The notes under the pieces are model-generated. The model was not told the DNA's origin. It searched no databases and saw only the letters and a list, made by a program, of their open reading frames with translations. This document shows positions 19,701-27,975 of a DNA stretch of 64,000 nt, one piece after another. The translations under genes and the position numbers were made by a program. Origin of the DNA: Bradyrhizobium sp. CIAT3101 (lineage in GTDB: Bacteria; Pseudomonadota; Alphaproteobacteria; Rhizobiales; Xanthobacteraceae); the NCBI RefSeq assembly GCF_029714945.1, contig NZ_CP121634.1, positions 992,001-1,056,000 of the forward strand, read 5' to 3'. Within the stretch, counting starts at the first letter, position 1. Each line of letters opens with the position of its first letter.

Positions 19701-20452
19701 CCGCCGCCGGGGCCGATTACCGGTTCTCGGCAGATACGCTCGCCGGCTTTGCGCTGGCCGGCGGCGGGACCAATTTCAGCGTCGCAAACGGTCTCGGCTC
19801 GGGCCGCTCCGACCTGTTTCAGGTCGGCGCCTATCTGCGTCACACCAATGGTCCGGCCTACATCTCTGCTGCGCTCGCTTATGGCTGGCAGAACATCACC
19901 ACCGATCGCACGGTGACCATCGCCGGCGCCGATCGCCTGCGGGCCGCGTTCGACGCCAACGCGTATTCCGGTCGCCTCGAAGGCGGCTATCGCTTCGTTG
20001 CGCCCTGGATGGGGGGCATCGGCCTCACGCCCTATGCTGCTGCGCAGTTCACGACGTTCGATCTGCCGGCCTATGCCGAGCAGGTCGTCTCCGGTTCGTC
20101 TGCCTTTGCGCTGAGCTATGCCGCGAGGAGCGTGACTGACACGCGCAGCGAGCTTGGCCTGCGCAGCGACAAATCCTTCGCAGTCCAGAACGGTGTTCTG
20201 ACGCTGCGCGGCCGCGCCGCCTGGGCGCATGATTTCAATCCGGATCGTTCGATCGCCGCCACTTTCCAGGCGTTGCCGGGCGCAAGCTTGGTCGTCAACG
20301 GTGCCGCACAGGCGCGCGACTCGGCGCTCACCTCCGCATCGCTCGAGATGAAATGGCTGAACGGCTGGTCGGCAGCAGCGACCTTCGAAGGCGAATTCTC
20401 GAATGTCACGCGCAGCTATGCGGGGAAGGGCAGCGTGCGCTACGCTTGGTGA
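16769..20452 (+). CDS. Type V autotransporter with Gly-rich passenger and PATR repeats
   Basis: A 1227-residue surface protein. A long signal peptide (to about residue 46, GRAAT) is followed by a CSLREA-like start (ADSGAGSLRAAIISA), then a strongly glycine-rich segment at about residues 144-377 (many GGxGG tracts). At least three autotransporter-associated beta-strand repeats follow, at about residues 463, 562 and 662 (LTLSGANSYSGGTT, LILSGVNTYTGPTT, LLLSGSNTYTGATI). The C-terminal 280 residues (from about 946, WSVWAAGFGGS) form the outer-membrane barrel and end in aromatic YAW, as required for BAM insertion. It is probably an adhesin-like, beta-helical surface protein; no protease or lipase motif is seen. 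The divergent AraC gene may regulate it. Confidence 0.9.
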   Translation: MTTRFRLPLCLLIGRTISPYAVGRPVALVGLAVWAMALGLPQAGRAATLMVTSTADSGAGSLRAAIISAASGDTIQFQVGGTITLQSELPVITKNIAIDGNGNNPTISGAGTYRPFFIGDAGTTGSTYSVTLKNLAIANAAAQGGNGVDGGGGGAGLGGAVFVSSNGALTLSNVSLASNRANGGDGGAFVNNLSGGGGGMGGNGGSAPFSVGNGGGGLAVGSNSLSGSGTAGTNGGGANGGAGSGLATGAATGGAGGFGGGGGGAGGVPGTTATGGQGGFGGGGGGAHAHSSAIAGNGGYGGGGGAASAAGGRPATGGSGGFGGGAGGGYNGGSTVVGATGFGGGAAHANSGAPVDGGGGGLGAGGAVYVQTGGTVTVNGALDVSGNSVAGGSGGGTGAAAGSALGSSIFFQGTSGTTSTLGFGAGNQSIADGIADYMGSGGANPGGGTNAADQGGNVAIAKSNGGTLTLSGANSYSGGTTIDEGSTLVVGNDQALGSGKLTLNGGTTGVTVNFNGSFTIANDIAATGDPIYNVITGGTVNLTGVLSGSGDVVVNAANGYAGTLILSGVNTYTGPTTVDAGTLQAGSTSAFGNNSAVTVASGALLDLAGFSNAIGSLAGAGTVTNSGGAATLTAGGDTTSTVFSGTIQDGAGSIALTKAVTGLLLLSGSNTYTGATIVSGGTLQVDGSIASSSLTTVQSGAALSGSGTVGSTVIENGAIFAPGNGNAGTAMTVSGNLAFHSGAVYLVQVTPSAASFAAVTGTATLGGATVDAVFASGSYISRRYTILTASGGVNGTFGSLVTAGLPGNIRSVGLSYDTNDVYLDLALNFAIPSGLNGNQQRVGNALTNFFNANGGIAAVYGTLTPAGLTQASGEPGTGSQQTSFNAMSQFVGLLTDPISQRDGGPGSASGAAGFTEEDQASAYAARKRTDAFAMVTKAPSQAFAPRWSVWAAGFGGSQSTMGNAATGSNDSTSHVFGTAAGADYRFSADTLAGFALAGGGTNFSVANGLGSGRSDLFQVGAYLRHTNGPAYISAALAYGWQNITTDRTVTIAGADRLRAAFDANAYSGRLEGGYRFVAPWMGGIGLTPYAAAQFTTFDLPAYAEQVVSGSSAFALSYAARSVTDTRSELGLRSDKSFAVQNGVLTLRGRAAWAHDFNPDRSIAATFQALPGASLVVNGAAQARDSALTSASLEMKWLNGWSAAATFEGEFSNVTRSYAGKGSVRYAW

Positions 20453-20479
20453 GCGGTCAGTTTCCTCCGGCGCTCTGCA

Positions 20480-20603
20480 TCGGCCAGGCACGACCTGACC
20501 CGACATCTCCAGCCGGTCGCCGCCGTGGCGCTGTAGAGCGAGCGGTCGGCGGCACCACCGCTTTGCAATCCGTCGCGGTCTGGGACTGAAGCTCCGTCGG
20601 CAA
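20480..20603 (-). pseudogene. Relic of a GGDEF gene 3' end
   Basis: This stretch, between the autotransporter and the diguanylate cyclase, matches the 3' end of the cyclase gene (about 20657-20790) by eye: shared CCCGACATC-CCAGCCGGTC, then GTAGAG-G-GCGGTCGGCGGCA and the ending GGCTC-GTCG, with small indels. Read on the minus strand it gives AADRSLYSA where the intact gene has AADRALYAA, after which the frame decays. I read it as the leftover of a tandem partial duplication or of a second GGDEF gene. No start, GGDEF core or open frame of sensible length remains, so it should be inactive. Confidence 0.7.
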
Positions 20604-20641
20604 GGGTGGCATGTGTTGCGCCTGAGGAGCAACCGATCCCG

Positions 20642-22543
20642 TCACGCGCTCTTCGCGGGCCAGGGGACAACCTGTCCCGACATCACCAGCCGGTCACGGC
20701 CGCTGTCCTTGGCGGCGTAGAGTGCGCGGTCGGCGGCAGCGACCAGCGTGCTTGAGTCCGTGGCCTGGGATGGCAGGCTCGTCGCGGCGCCGACGCTGAC
20801 AGTCACCAGGCGGGAAGGTGGATTTTGCGCGTGCAGCATGGCGAGATCGCGCAGCGCCTGGCGAATCCCTTCGCCGACCTCGGCGCAGCCCTCCGGACCG
20901 GTGTTCGGCAACAGCACGGCGAACTCCTCGCCGCCGTAGCGCGCCGCGAGGTCGGCAGGACGCCTGGCGGTGGTGGATAGAATCCGGCCCAGCGCGCGCA
21001 GGCATCCGTCGCCTGCCAGATGTCCGTAATGGTCGTTGAACTTCTTGAAATGGTCGACGTCGATCAGCAGGAGCGAGAGCTGCGTGCCGTCGCGCCGGCT
21101 ACGCGCCCACTCCTCGGCGAGGCGTTCGTCGAATGCGCGCCGGTTGGCGAGGCCGGTGAGAGCGTCGGTGGTCGCAAGCGAGGCGAGCTTGTCCTGAAGG
21201 TCCTTCTGCTCAGTGATGTCGCGCATGACAGCGACGACGCCGTCGATCTCGCCACTGTCCGACCCCAGGGTCACGTGCAGCGCCGCTTCGGCCCAGATCT
21301 CGCCCTTGTCGCGGTGACGCTGGCGATAGACGAACCGCGCCTCCTCGGCTTCGCCGTTTTTCAGCGCGGCAATGACCTGCTCGACCCGTTCCATGTCATC
21401 GGGATGAATGCCGGAGAGGGCCGATGTATCCAGCAGTTCCTCGGCCGACCAGCCCGTGATGCGCACGCATGAGGGAGAAACGTAGAGCAGCCGGTTATCG
21501 AGTCCGATCCGGGTCACCATGTCGCTGGATTGCTCGGCCAGCAGGCGGAAATTGGCTTCCTTGGCGACCAGGACCTGCGCCATGCGCTGCCGTTGCAACA
21601 ACTGACGGACCAGATAGAAGCCGATCACGGCGATCAGCAGCACAAGACCGAGGACGAAGATCATGCGCGCGGCCGCGGCGTGGCGCCAGGGAGCCAGCAC
21701 GTCGTCCTGCGATTTGCTCGCCAGCACCATCAGTGGATAGTGGCTGCTGCGCTGGTAATAGCTCAGCCGCTGCACGCCATCGAGCGGCGACGTGAAGTAA
21801 TAGACCGCCGCGGCGGGACGGCTTTCCCAGTCCCTGAACAAGGGTGAATTGGAGAGATCCCGTCCGACGAAAGTTTCGCTCTCGTCATGGGTCCGCGCCA
21901 GCATGATGCCGGTGTTGTTGAGCAGCGATGCTGAGCCATTCGGCCCGAAGTCGAATCGCTCGTAGAATTTTGCGAAATAGGCGACGTCGATCGTGAGCAG
22001 GGCGACGCCGGCAAAGCTACCGTCGGGATGGTCGATCCGGCGCGACGCCGTGATGATCCACTGGCCGCCGGCGCGGCTCCTGATGGGGCGCCCGATCAGC
22101 GTGCCCTTGTCCGGGGAGGCGCGATGCTGCTGGAAATATTCGCGATCGCTGTTGTTGAGCCCGGAGAAGTCGATGTGCTCGGTCGTCGCCAGCCAGCGGC
22201 CGGTCTCGTCATAGACGAAAATGCCGCGGATGCGGTCCGATGATTTGCGGGTCGGCAGATAGGTCTGGAGCTTCGAGATTGTGTCCGGGCCCAGTCCGTC
22301 GAGCTCGAGCCGATGGACCAGCCCGACCAGGATCGTATCGGCGAGCTCGAACGTGTCGTCCGCGTGCTGGACCAGCGAATGCGCCAGATTGGCAACGTCG
22401 ATCTCGGCGCTTCTGAGCTCCGCGTTGCGCGTTTCCCATTCGCGCCAGACGCTCAAGCCCAGGATCGTCACGCAGATCAGGGCAACGAACCCCGCCGCCC
22501 AGAGCGGAAGGTGCGTTTTGCCGAGTTCGCGGCTCGGGGCCAT
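20642..22543 (-). CDS. Membrane diguanylate cyclase (PDC sensor-PAS-GGDEF)
   Basis: A 633-residue enzyme making cyclic di-GMP from two GTP. Transmembrane helices at about 12-34 and 294-312 bracket a periplasmic PDC/dCache-like sensor. A PAS domain follows (about 328-445, with MERVEQVIAALKNGE and the PAC tail), then the GGDEF domain. The active site is intact (RYGGEEF near residue 540), and an RxxD inhibitory site lies five residues before it (RPAD), so product inhibition is expected. No EAL domain is present. The ATG at 22543 has GGAG ten bases upstream; an in-frame TTG at 22600 is an alternative. Signal unknown. A decayed copy of its 3' end lies just downstream. Confidence 0.9.
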   Translation of the reverse strand: MAPSRELGKTHLPLWAAGFVALICVTILGLSVWREWETRNAELRSAEIDVANLAHSLVQHADDTFELADTILVGLVHRLELDGLGPDTISKLQTYLPTRKSSDRIRGIFVYDETGRWLATTEHIDFSGLNNSDREYFQQHRASPDKGTLIGRPIRSRAGGQWIITASRRIDHPDGSFAGVALLTIDVAYFAKFYERFDFGPNGSASLLNNTGIMLARTHDESETFVGRDLSNSPLFRDWESRPAAAVYYFTSPLDGVQRLSYYQRSSHYPLMVLASKSQDDVLAPWRHAAAARMIFVLGLVLLIAVIGFYLVRQLLQRQRMAQVLVAKEANFRLLAEQSSDMVTRIGLDNRLLYVSPSCVRITGWSAEELLDTSALSGIHPDDMERVEQVIAALKNGEAEEARFVYRQRHRDKGEIWAEAALHVTLGSDSGEIDGVVAVMRDITEQKDLQDKLASLATTDALTGLANRRAFDERLAEEWARSRRDGTQLSLLLIDVDHFKKFNDHYGHLAGDGCLRALGRILSTTARRPADLAARYGGEEFAVLLPNTGPEGCAEVGEGIRQALRDLAMLHAQNPPSRLVTVSVGAATSLPSQATDSSTLVAAADRALYAAKDSGRDRLVMSGQVVPWPAKSA

Positions 22544-22723
22544 CGGGTCTGCTCCAATTCGGCGCAAACCTCTCACTTTGGTCTTAACGGCTTGTTGCAA
22601 GAACCGTGATGATTGCGCGGGGCCGTGGTCAATCGGCGGGGATAGTCGGCGTTTTAATCAACGCTCGTCGGTGGATGTTAACCACGCTGCCGCGGCGGGA
22701 CGGTCTGCCTCGCGTTCATCGCA

Positions 22724-22945
22724 TCACCCGTCGAGGGTAAACCCGACTCGCAGCGTCACCTGGTAGTGACGCACGGCGCCGTTCTCGATGTGGCCGCGCG
22801 TCTGTACCACCTCGAACCATTTCATCTCGCGCACGGTCTTGGACGCGCGGCTGATCGCGTTCTTGATCGCGTCCTCGATCGAGCTCTCGGACGATCCGAC
22901 CAGTTCCAGGATCTTGTAGACATGATCCTTCTCGGCTGCGGGCAT
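22724..22945 (-). CDS. Dodecin (flavin-binding dodecamer)
   Basis: A 73-residue dodecin, a small cytosolic protein that assembles into hollow dodecamers and stores or buffers flavin. The signature is clear: [19 protein letters not shown], then [17 protein letters not shown] (Trp stacks on the flavin) and the final strand [14 protein letters not shown]. The start is set by GGGAGG ahead of MPAAEKDH; an in-frame start further upstream would add 27 unrelated residues. It stands alone, between the cyclase and a glycosyltransferase-like gene. Confidence 0.93.
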   Translation of the reverse strand: MPAAEKDHVYKILELVGSSESSIEDAIKNAISRASKTVREMKWFEVVQTRGHIENGAVRHYQVTLRVGFTLDG

Positions 22946-23053
22946 GGCGGGCCTCCCTAGCTTGCGCTGCACCACGATCTCCGCGTGGCGTTCATCTGAA
23001 CGGGCAGCCTGCCCTTCCGGTTCCATGGTCCGCCATGGCCCCGCGGATGCGGG

Positions 23054-24298
23054 CTATTCGAGCGCGCCTGCCGGTGCGCCGAGTTCGGCAGCGGTAACCG
23101 GCGGCGCATCGCGCCACATTATCCGCAGCAGCATCGCCAGCAGGACCATCAGTGCGGCACCGGCGATCGCCGGCTTGAAGTGCTCGTCGAAGCTGGAGGC
23201 GAGGTTCGTCGATTGCAGCAAGCCGTAGGCGCCGGCCAGCATGATGAGAGCGTACATCACGCTGCGCTCGCGCGGGTTCGCCACTTTGGGGAGATATGGA
23301 AGGACCAGTGCCAGACCAATCCCGGCGATGGGCAGGTCGTAATCATAGGCGTACGGGCTGATCATCACGGAGACCAGCGCGGCGACGCCGAGCGTGAACG
23401 AAGGGGGCATCCGGCGAGCGATGCCAAGTGCGACGGCACTGAGCGCAAGGCCGGCTATGGCGATCTGGCCCCAGAACGCGCCACTTGCCGGGACGCCGAA
23501 ATTGTACAGCGCGGCGTAGCTGGAGATCATGCGGAACAGGGGGTACGAGCCCTGCTCCAGAAAGCTCGCCGACTCCCTGATCGCACCGAGCCAGGCGAGC
23601 CAGATCTGCGGCCCGAAGGCCAGCGTGCACGCAAGCGAGCTCACGAGCACGAGCGCGGCTGCGACGGCGATCGTCGCCCATTGCCGCGTCGCCAGCAGAT
23701 AGAGGCTGATGGCGACGGCGAGATGCGGCTTGATGACCATGGCGCCGAGCGCGAGGCCCGCGAGCACCTGGCGCCTCTCGGCATGGACGCAGATGAGCCC
23801 GATCAGCGCACCCGTGAGTAATCCATTTTGCCCGCAGCCGATCGTGATCGCGATCGCCGGAAACAGGATGACGAGGACCTGGGCAAAGTATTCTCCGGCG
23901 AGCTTGCGCAGTGTCATCAAGTAAGCCGCGAGCGTCGTGCCGGTGAACAAGGCGTAGGCGGCCCAGGTCGGAAGGAAGGCGAGCGGGGCGAGCAGCAGGT
24001 CGAACTGGGGCGGGTACGTCCAGGGCATGAAGCCGCTCGCGCCGCCCGACAGGCTCGCCTGCATCTTCATGAACAATGAGAACTGGTAGGTCAGGTCGAG
24101 ATCGCCGAGCCAGATCCGCTGTGCGACGAGATGAAACGCCGCGAAATCGGGCACCTGCTGGTCGTGCCAGAAACCCCACCGGACAAACCAGTAGATCTTG
24201 AGCACGAGGATTGCCGCCAGTGCCGCGACGACGACGCGCACATAGAGCGTGCGTTTCGACGGCGACGATCGAACAGACTCCAGCGTTTCGGCAAGCAT
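23054..24298 (-). CDS. GT87-family polytopic membrane glycosyltransferase (DUF2029)
   Basis: A protein of about 414 residues with roughly ten transmembrane helices, matching the DUF2029/glycosyltransferase family 87 pattern of polyprenyl-phosphate-sugar-dependent mannosyl- or arabinosyltransferases. Family features: an acidic loop after helix 1 (HDQQVPDFAAFHLVAQ), the MPWTYPPQFDLLLAPLAF segment, and NGLLTGALIG followed by KPHLA. It probably acts at the periplasmic face of the inner membrane in envelope glycan assembly; the acceptor is unknown. The start is uncertain: ATG at 24298 lacks a clear ribosome site, while GTG at 24355 follows CAAGG and would add 19 residues. It diverges from another polytopic protein. 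Confidence 0.8.
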   Translation of the reverse strand: MLAETLESVRSSPSKRTLYVRVVVAALAAILVLKIYWFVRWGFWHDQQVPDFAAFHLVAQRIWLGDLDLTYQFSLFMKMQASLSGGASGFMPWTYPPQFDLLLAPLAFLPTWAAYALFTGTTLAAYLMTLRKLAGEYFAQVLVILFPAIAITIGCGQNGLLTGALIGLICVHAERRQVLAGLALGAMVIKPHLAVAISLYLLATRQWATIAVAAALVLVSSLACTLAFGPQIWLAWLGAIRESASFLEQGSYPLFRMISSYAALYNFGVPASGAFWGQIAIAGLALSAVALGIARRMPPSFTLGVAALVSVMISPYAYDYDLPIAGIGLALVLPYLPKVANPRERSVMYALIMLAGAYGLLQSTNLASSFDEHFKPAIAGAALMVLLAMLLRIMWRDAPPVTAAELGAPAGALE

Positions 24299-24578
24299 GG
24301 GGATGAAGCGACTTGGCCCGAATATGATGGTGGATCGAAGACCGCGACGTGCCACGGAACCTTGCGGCTGAGCTTGCCGGCTCTGGCTTAACGGACGGTA
24401 ACGGACCGTTCACGGTTCCCCGGATTCGTGGCGAGCGGGGAACCAAGGCCCCCGGGCGCGCATCGTCGTTAACGAAATGCTGACGCAACGGGTCGGCTGC
24501 GGCCCGGCGGAAATGCGGGATTAAACTCTTGATCGTATCGAATGCGATGGGCTGGGCGTGGCCCGCGGGGAGAGCTTT

Positions 24579-26207
24579 GTGACCATTGCCGTGAACCATT
24601 GCGATGGCCTGGACCGGTCAGCTCGGCAGTCGTCTGCGGCTTCCGGCGCGGGGCGGTGGACCCGTCCTTCGACCGTCGCCGTGCTGCTTTGGTCGGCGCT
24701 GTTTGCGGCGGAGCTCGCCGCGATGGTGGCGCTGTGCGACTTCGGGCTCATCTTCGCTCTGGACGACGCCTACATCCATCTCGCGGTTGCCGACCAAATC
24801 CTCTCCGGCGGATATGGCGTCAACGCCGGCGAATTTTCATCGCCAAGCTCCTCGATCATCTGGCCTTATATTCTCGCGCTGACCGAGGCCATCCATCTCG
24901 GCCCGTTCGGCCCGCTGCTGATCAACGCTGCCGCCGCCTGTGCGACAGTGTTTGCGCTTCTGCGTGCGCTGGAGGCGAACGGGTTGTTCGACGACGCCAA
25001 TGATCGCCCGTTCGGCTATCTGATCGCATTGCTCCTGATCTTTAACGTTAGCGCAATCGCGCTGCCGATGACCGGCATGGAGCACAGCGCTCACGTGTGG
25101 GCCTCCGTCGTGACCTTTCTCGGTCTCGCCGCGGCGGCGCGCGGATTCGCGCCGACGCCGCTCCACTTCATCGCGCTGGTGCTGCTTCCCCTGATCCGCT
25201 TCGAAGGTATTGCCCTTGCCTGTGCGGCCATTGCCGGCTTCGCGCTGCTCGGCCACCGGCGCTTTGCCGGCGGCGCCGCGCTCGCCGTCATCGTCAGCTT
25301 GTCCGGCTATTTTGCATTGATGGCCTCGCGCGGCCTGCCGCTGCTGCCGAGTTCGGTGCTGCTGAAGGGCTATCTCGCAAATCTCGATGGCGAATCCACG
25401 AGCAATCTGCCTGCCGTCGTCAAGAACATGCTGCGGAGCATCAGCAGCTCCTATGGCCTGCGGCTCATCATGCTGGGTCTTGCGCTTGCCGGTTGCGCCT
25501 CCTGGTTGCGTGCCGATCGCAAGGCGGTGATCGTCTGTCTGACCGTTCTCGCTGCCATCGGTGCTCATCTGGTGTTTGGCCAATATGGCTGGTTCAACCG
25601 CTATGAAGTCTACATCATGGCGCTTGCGGTGGCCGCGTTGCTTTGGAGCGTCGCGCAGGTCTGGCCGCGTCTGCCAGCGTTGCAATGGTCGCTCACGAAG
25701 ATCGCGCTGGTGCTCGGGCTCGGCATTGCAGCGATGCCCTACGTGACGACTGCGCTGGTCACGCCGATCGCCGCCAGCGATATCTACGAGCAGCAACACC
25801 AGCTGGCTCGCTTCGCCAAATCGTTCTATCGGCATCCGGTCGCGGTCAACGATCTTGGCATGGTCGCCTACCGCAATCCCAACTACACGCTGGATCTCTG
25901 GGGCCTTGGCTCGGAACAGGTGCGGAAGGCAAGGACCGCGGGGCAGTATGGACCCGCGGAAATGGCAGCTCTCGCGAGCGATCACGGCGTCGGCCTGGTG
26001 ATGATCTACGACGCCTGGTTTCCAAAAGGTGTGCCATCGACCTGGACAAAGGTGGCCGTGTTGCGAACCACGACCGTGATCCTGTCGCAACGAGACGTTG
26101 CCTTCTACCGCACGCCGTTGGCAGACGCGGCAGAGGTGACTTCAGCGCTCGAGGCATTCAAGGCGACTATTCCGCCGCGGGACAGGCTCGACATCATCGC
26201 GCCGTAA
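24579..26207 (+). CDS. Polytopic GT-C-like membrane protein
   Basis: A 542-residue integral membrane protein with about ten or eleven hydrophobic helices and a soluble C-terminal part (from about residue 400). After the first helix it carries DDAYIHLAVADQIL, the acidic DD motif typical of GT-C glycosyltransferases (arabinofuranosyl-/mannosyltransferase type) that use lipid-phosphate sugars. It is divergent from the GT87-like gene, hinting that both serve one envelope glycan (inference). The start is taken as GTG at 24579, which follows GCGGGGAGAG; a GTG at 24558 is possible. Substrate unknown. Confidence 0.75.
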   Translation: MTIAVNHCDGLDRSARQSSAASGAGRWTRPSTVAVLLWSALFAAELAAMVALCDFGLIFALDDAYIHLAVADQILSGGYGVNAGEFSSPSSSIIWPYILALTEAIHLGPFGPLLINAAAACATVFALLRALEANGLFDDANDRPFGYLIALLLIFNVSAIALPMTGMEHSAHVWASVVTFLGLAAAARGFAPTPLHFIALVLLPLIRFEGIALACAAIAGFALLGHRRFAGGAALAVIVSLSGYFALMASRGLPLLPSSVLLKGYLANLDGESTSNLPAVVKNMLRSISSSYGLRLIMLGLALAGCASWLRADRKAVIVCLTVLAAIGAHLVFGQYGWFNRYEVYIMALAVAALLWSVAQVWPRLPALQWSLTKIALVLGLGIAAMPYVTTALVTPIAASDIYEQQHQLARFAKSFYRHPVAVNDLGMVAYRNPNYTLDLWGLGSEQVRKARTAGQYGPAEMAALASDHGVGLVMIYDAWFPKGVPSTWTKVAVLRTTTVILSQRDVAFYRTPLADAAEVTSALEAFKATIPPRDRLDIIAP

Positions 26208-26272
26208 CTCGGCATCGCGCATCAAGCGCAAGACCAACGCCACGCAACGTGATCGGTGCGTGAGGCCGTCCG

Positions 26273-26830
26273 CTACGGATCCAGCTCCGTATCCCAGTAG
26301 AGATAGTCCAGCCAGCTGTCGTGCAGATAGTTCGGCGGGAACAGGCGGCCGTTGCGGTGGAGCTGGTGCACGGTCGGGGCGAACGCACTCTGGCGCGGAA
26401 ACATCTTGGCTTGCGCCGGCGTGAGGTTGCCCTTGCGCAGGTTACAGGGCGAACATGCCGCAACCACGTTTTCCCAGGTGGTCTGGCCGCCTTTGCTGCG
26501 CGGGATGATGTGATCGAAGGTGAGGTCTTCCGGCGAGCCGCAATATTGGCAGGCGAAACGATCGCGCAGGAAGACGTTGAACCGGGTGAAGGCGGGGTGG
26601 GTGGTCGGCTTGACGAAGGATTTGAGCGAGACCACGCTCGGTAGCTGCATTTGCAGCGTGGGACTGTGAACCGCCTGATCGTAATGCGCTACGATGTTGA
26701 CGCGATCGAGAAACACCGCCTTGATCGCGTCCTGCCACGACCACAGAGACAGTGGGTAGTAACTCAGCGGCCGAAAGTCCGCGTTGAGGACCAGCACCGG
26801 CCAACTGCCTTGCGAGACATGTGCGTTCAA
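26273..26830 (-). CDS. HNH endonuclease family protein
   Basis: A 185-residue protein with a C-terminal zinc-stabilised HNH nuclease fold: FACQYCG (first Cys pair, about residue 94), DLTFDHIIPRSKGGQTTWENVVAAC (HNH core, catalytic His in FDHI) and CSPCN (second Cys pair). The N-terminal 85 residues (VLNADFRPLSYYPLSLW) are the domain found in a widespread bacterial stand-alone HNH group of unknown role. The start codon is TTG at 26830 with GGGAG six bases upstream. No methylase, phage or toxin partner is adjacent, so it is not evidently a restriction or mobile-element gene. An inverted repeat lies just upstream. Confidence 0.87.
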   Translation of the reverse strand: MNAHVSQGSWPVLVLNADFRPLSYYPLSLWSWQDAIKAVFLDRVNIVAHYDQAVHSPTLQMQLPSVVSLKSFVKPTTHPAFTRFNVFLRDRFACQYCGSPEDLTFDHIIPRSKGGQTTWENVVAACSPCNLRKGNLTPAQAKMFPRQSAFAPTVHQLHRNGRLFPPNYLHDSWLDYLYWDTELDP

Positions 26831-26854
26831 GTAACGCTCCCGGCCTCCAATATA

Positions 26855-26894
26855 CGCTGCGAAGCAGCATGTATTGACATACTACATGCAGCGT
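26855..26894. promoter_or_regulatory. Inverted repeats upstream of the HNH gene
   Basis: Nested inverted repeats: CGCTGC / GCAGCG at the outer edges (26855-26860 and about 26888-26893) and GCATGTA (26867-26873) / TACATGC (26883-26889) around TTGACATAC. They lie 25-65 bp upstream of the HNH start and in the divergent space before the TctC-type gene. This could be an operator or a cruciform; TTGACA inside it resembles a -35 hexamer but no good -10 follows. Confidence 0.4.
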
Positions 26895-26992
26895 GACGGG
26901 ATTGTGAAGCCCGTTGAGCGACTTATTCAGGTGCAAGCAATACGGCGGCGGGGTGGCAAACGCTCAAAAACGCCGCGATTTGGGGAGGGGCG

Positions 26993-27970
26993 ATGCGAGG
27001 CTGGTTCGCCAAGCTGCTCGCAGCCGTGCTCGGCACGGCGCCGATTGGCTCCGCCGCGGCTGAGGATTATCCGACGCGCCCCATCACCATGATCGTGCCG
27101 TTCCCGGCCGGTGGGGCGACCGACACGTTGGCGCGGTTCCTCGGCGAGCGCTTGAACATCGTGCTGAAACAGCCGGTCGTGATCGAGAATGTCGGCGGTG
27201 CGGCCGGCTCGCTCGGTGTCGGTCGTGCGGTGCGTGCCAGCCCCGACGGCTACACGCTGTCGATCGGAACCTCGACCACGCACATGCTGACCGGCGGGCT
27301 CTATGCGCTGCCGTTCGATCTGCTGCGCGACCTCGATCCGGTGATCCTGATCGGCAGCGAGCCGCTGCTGATCGTCGGACGCAAGGATCTGCCGGCGGAT
27401 GATCTCAGACAATTGATCGCGTGGCTGAAGGCCAATCCGGACAAGGCGTCGGTCGGCATCGCCGGCGTCGGCGCCACCGGTCATCTCGCCGGCATCGCGC
27501 TCCAGAAGGAGACCGGTGCGAAATTCCAATTCGTGCCCTACCGCGGCAACGGCCCCGCGATGCAGGACCTCGTCGCCGGCCAGATCGACGCGATGATCGA
27601 GCCGGCTTCGAACTTCAAGGCGCTGGTCGGCGCCGGCAGCATCAAAACCTTCGCGGTCACCAGCAAGGCGCGCTCTCCATCCTGGCCGAGCATCCCGACC
27701 GCGGATGAAGCAGGTCTGTCAGGCTACTCCGCTTCGCTGTGGTACGGCCTGTGGGTGCCGAAGGGCACGTCGAAGGACATCACCGCAAAGCTCAATGCCG
27801 CCATGGTGCAGATCCTGGCGAGCCCGCAGCTGAAGCAGCGCTTTGCCGAACTCGGCATCCAGGTCTCGCCGCTCGTGCAGCAGTCACCGGACGCGCTGCG
27901 CGCCTACCAGAAGGAGGAGGCGGACCGCTGGTGGCCGATCATCAAGGCGTCGGGGATCAAGGTGGAGTAG
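26993..27970 (+). CDS. Tripartite tricarboxylate transporter-type binding protein (Bug/TctC)
   Basis: A 325-residue periplasmic solute-binding protein. The signal peptide ends near residue 23 (SAAAED), followed by the Bug-family start YPTRPITMIVPFPAGGATDT, the VVIENVGGAAGSLG strand and the PDGYTLSIGTSTTH loop. Bug proteins bind carboxylated ligands and often lack dedicated membrane partners; none (TctA/TctB) is nearby. A strong GGGGAGGGGCG site precedes the ATG. It ends only 5 nt from the convergent NHL-propeller gene. Ligand unknown. Confidence 0.92.
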   Translation: MRGWFAKLLAAVLGTAPIGSAAAEDYPTRPITMIVPFPAGGATDTLARFLGERLNIVLKQPVVIENVGGAAGSLGVGRAVRASPDGYTLSIGTSTTHMLTGGLYALPFDLLRDLDPVILIGSEPLLIVGRKDLPADDLRQLIAWLKANPDKASVGIAGVGATGHLAGIALQKETGAKFQFVPYRGNGPAMQDLVAGQIDAMIEPASNFKALVGAGSIKTFAVTSKARSPSWPSIPTADEAGLSGYSASLWYGLWVPKGTSKDITAKLNAAMVQILASPQLKQRFAELGIQVSPLVQQSPDALRAYQKEEADRWWPIIKASGIKVE

Positions 27971-27975
27971 GGGGA

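Noticed and set aside
24388..24416. ACGGT/ACCGT small inverted and direct repeats between the divergent glycosyltransferase-like genes
   Set aside because: Five-base arms are too short to call an operator.
26273..26830. HNH gene as part of a mobile element or restriction system
   Set aside because: No integrase, methylase, terminase or direct repeats are nearby, and this HNH group is widely chromosomal in proteobacteria.
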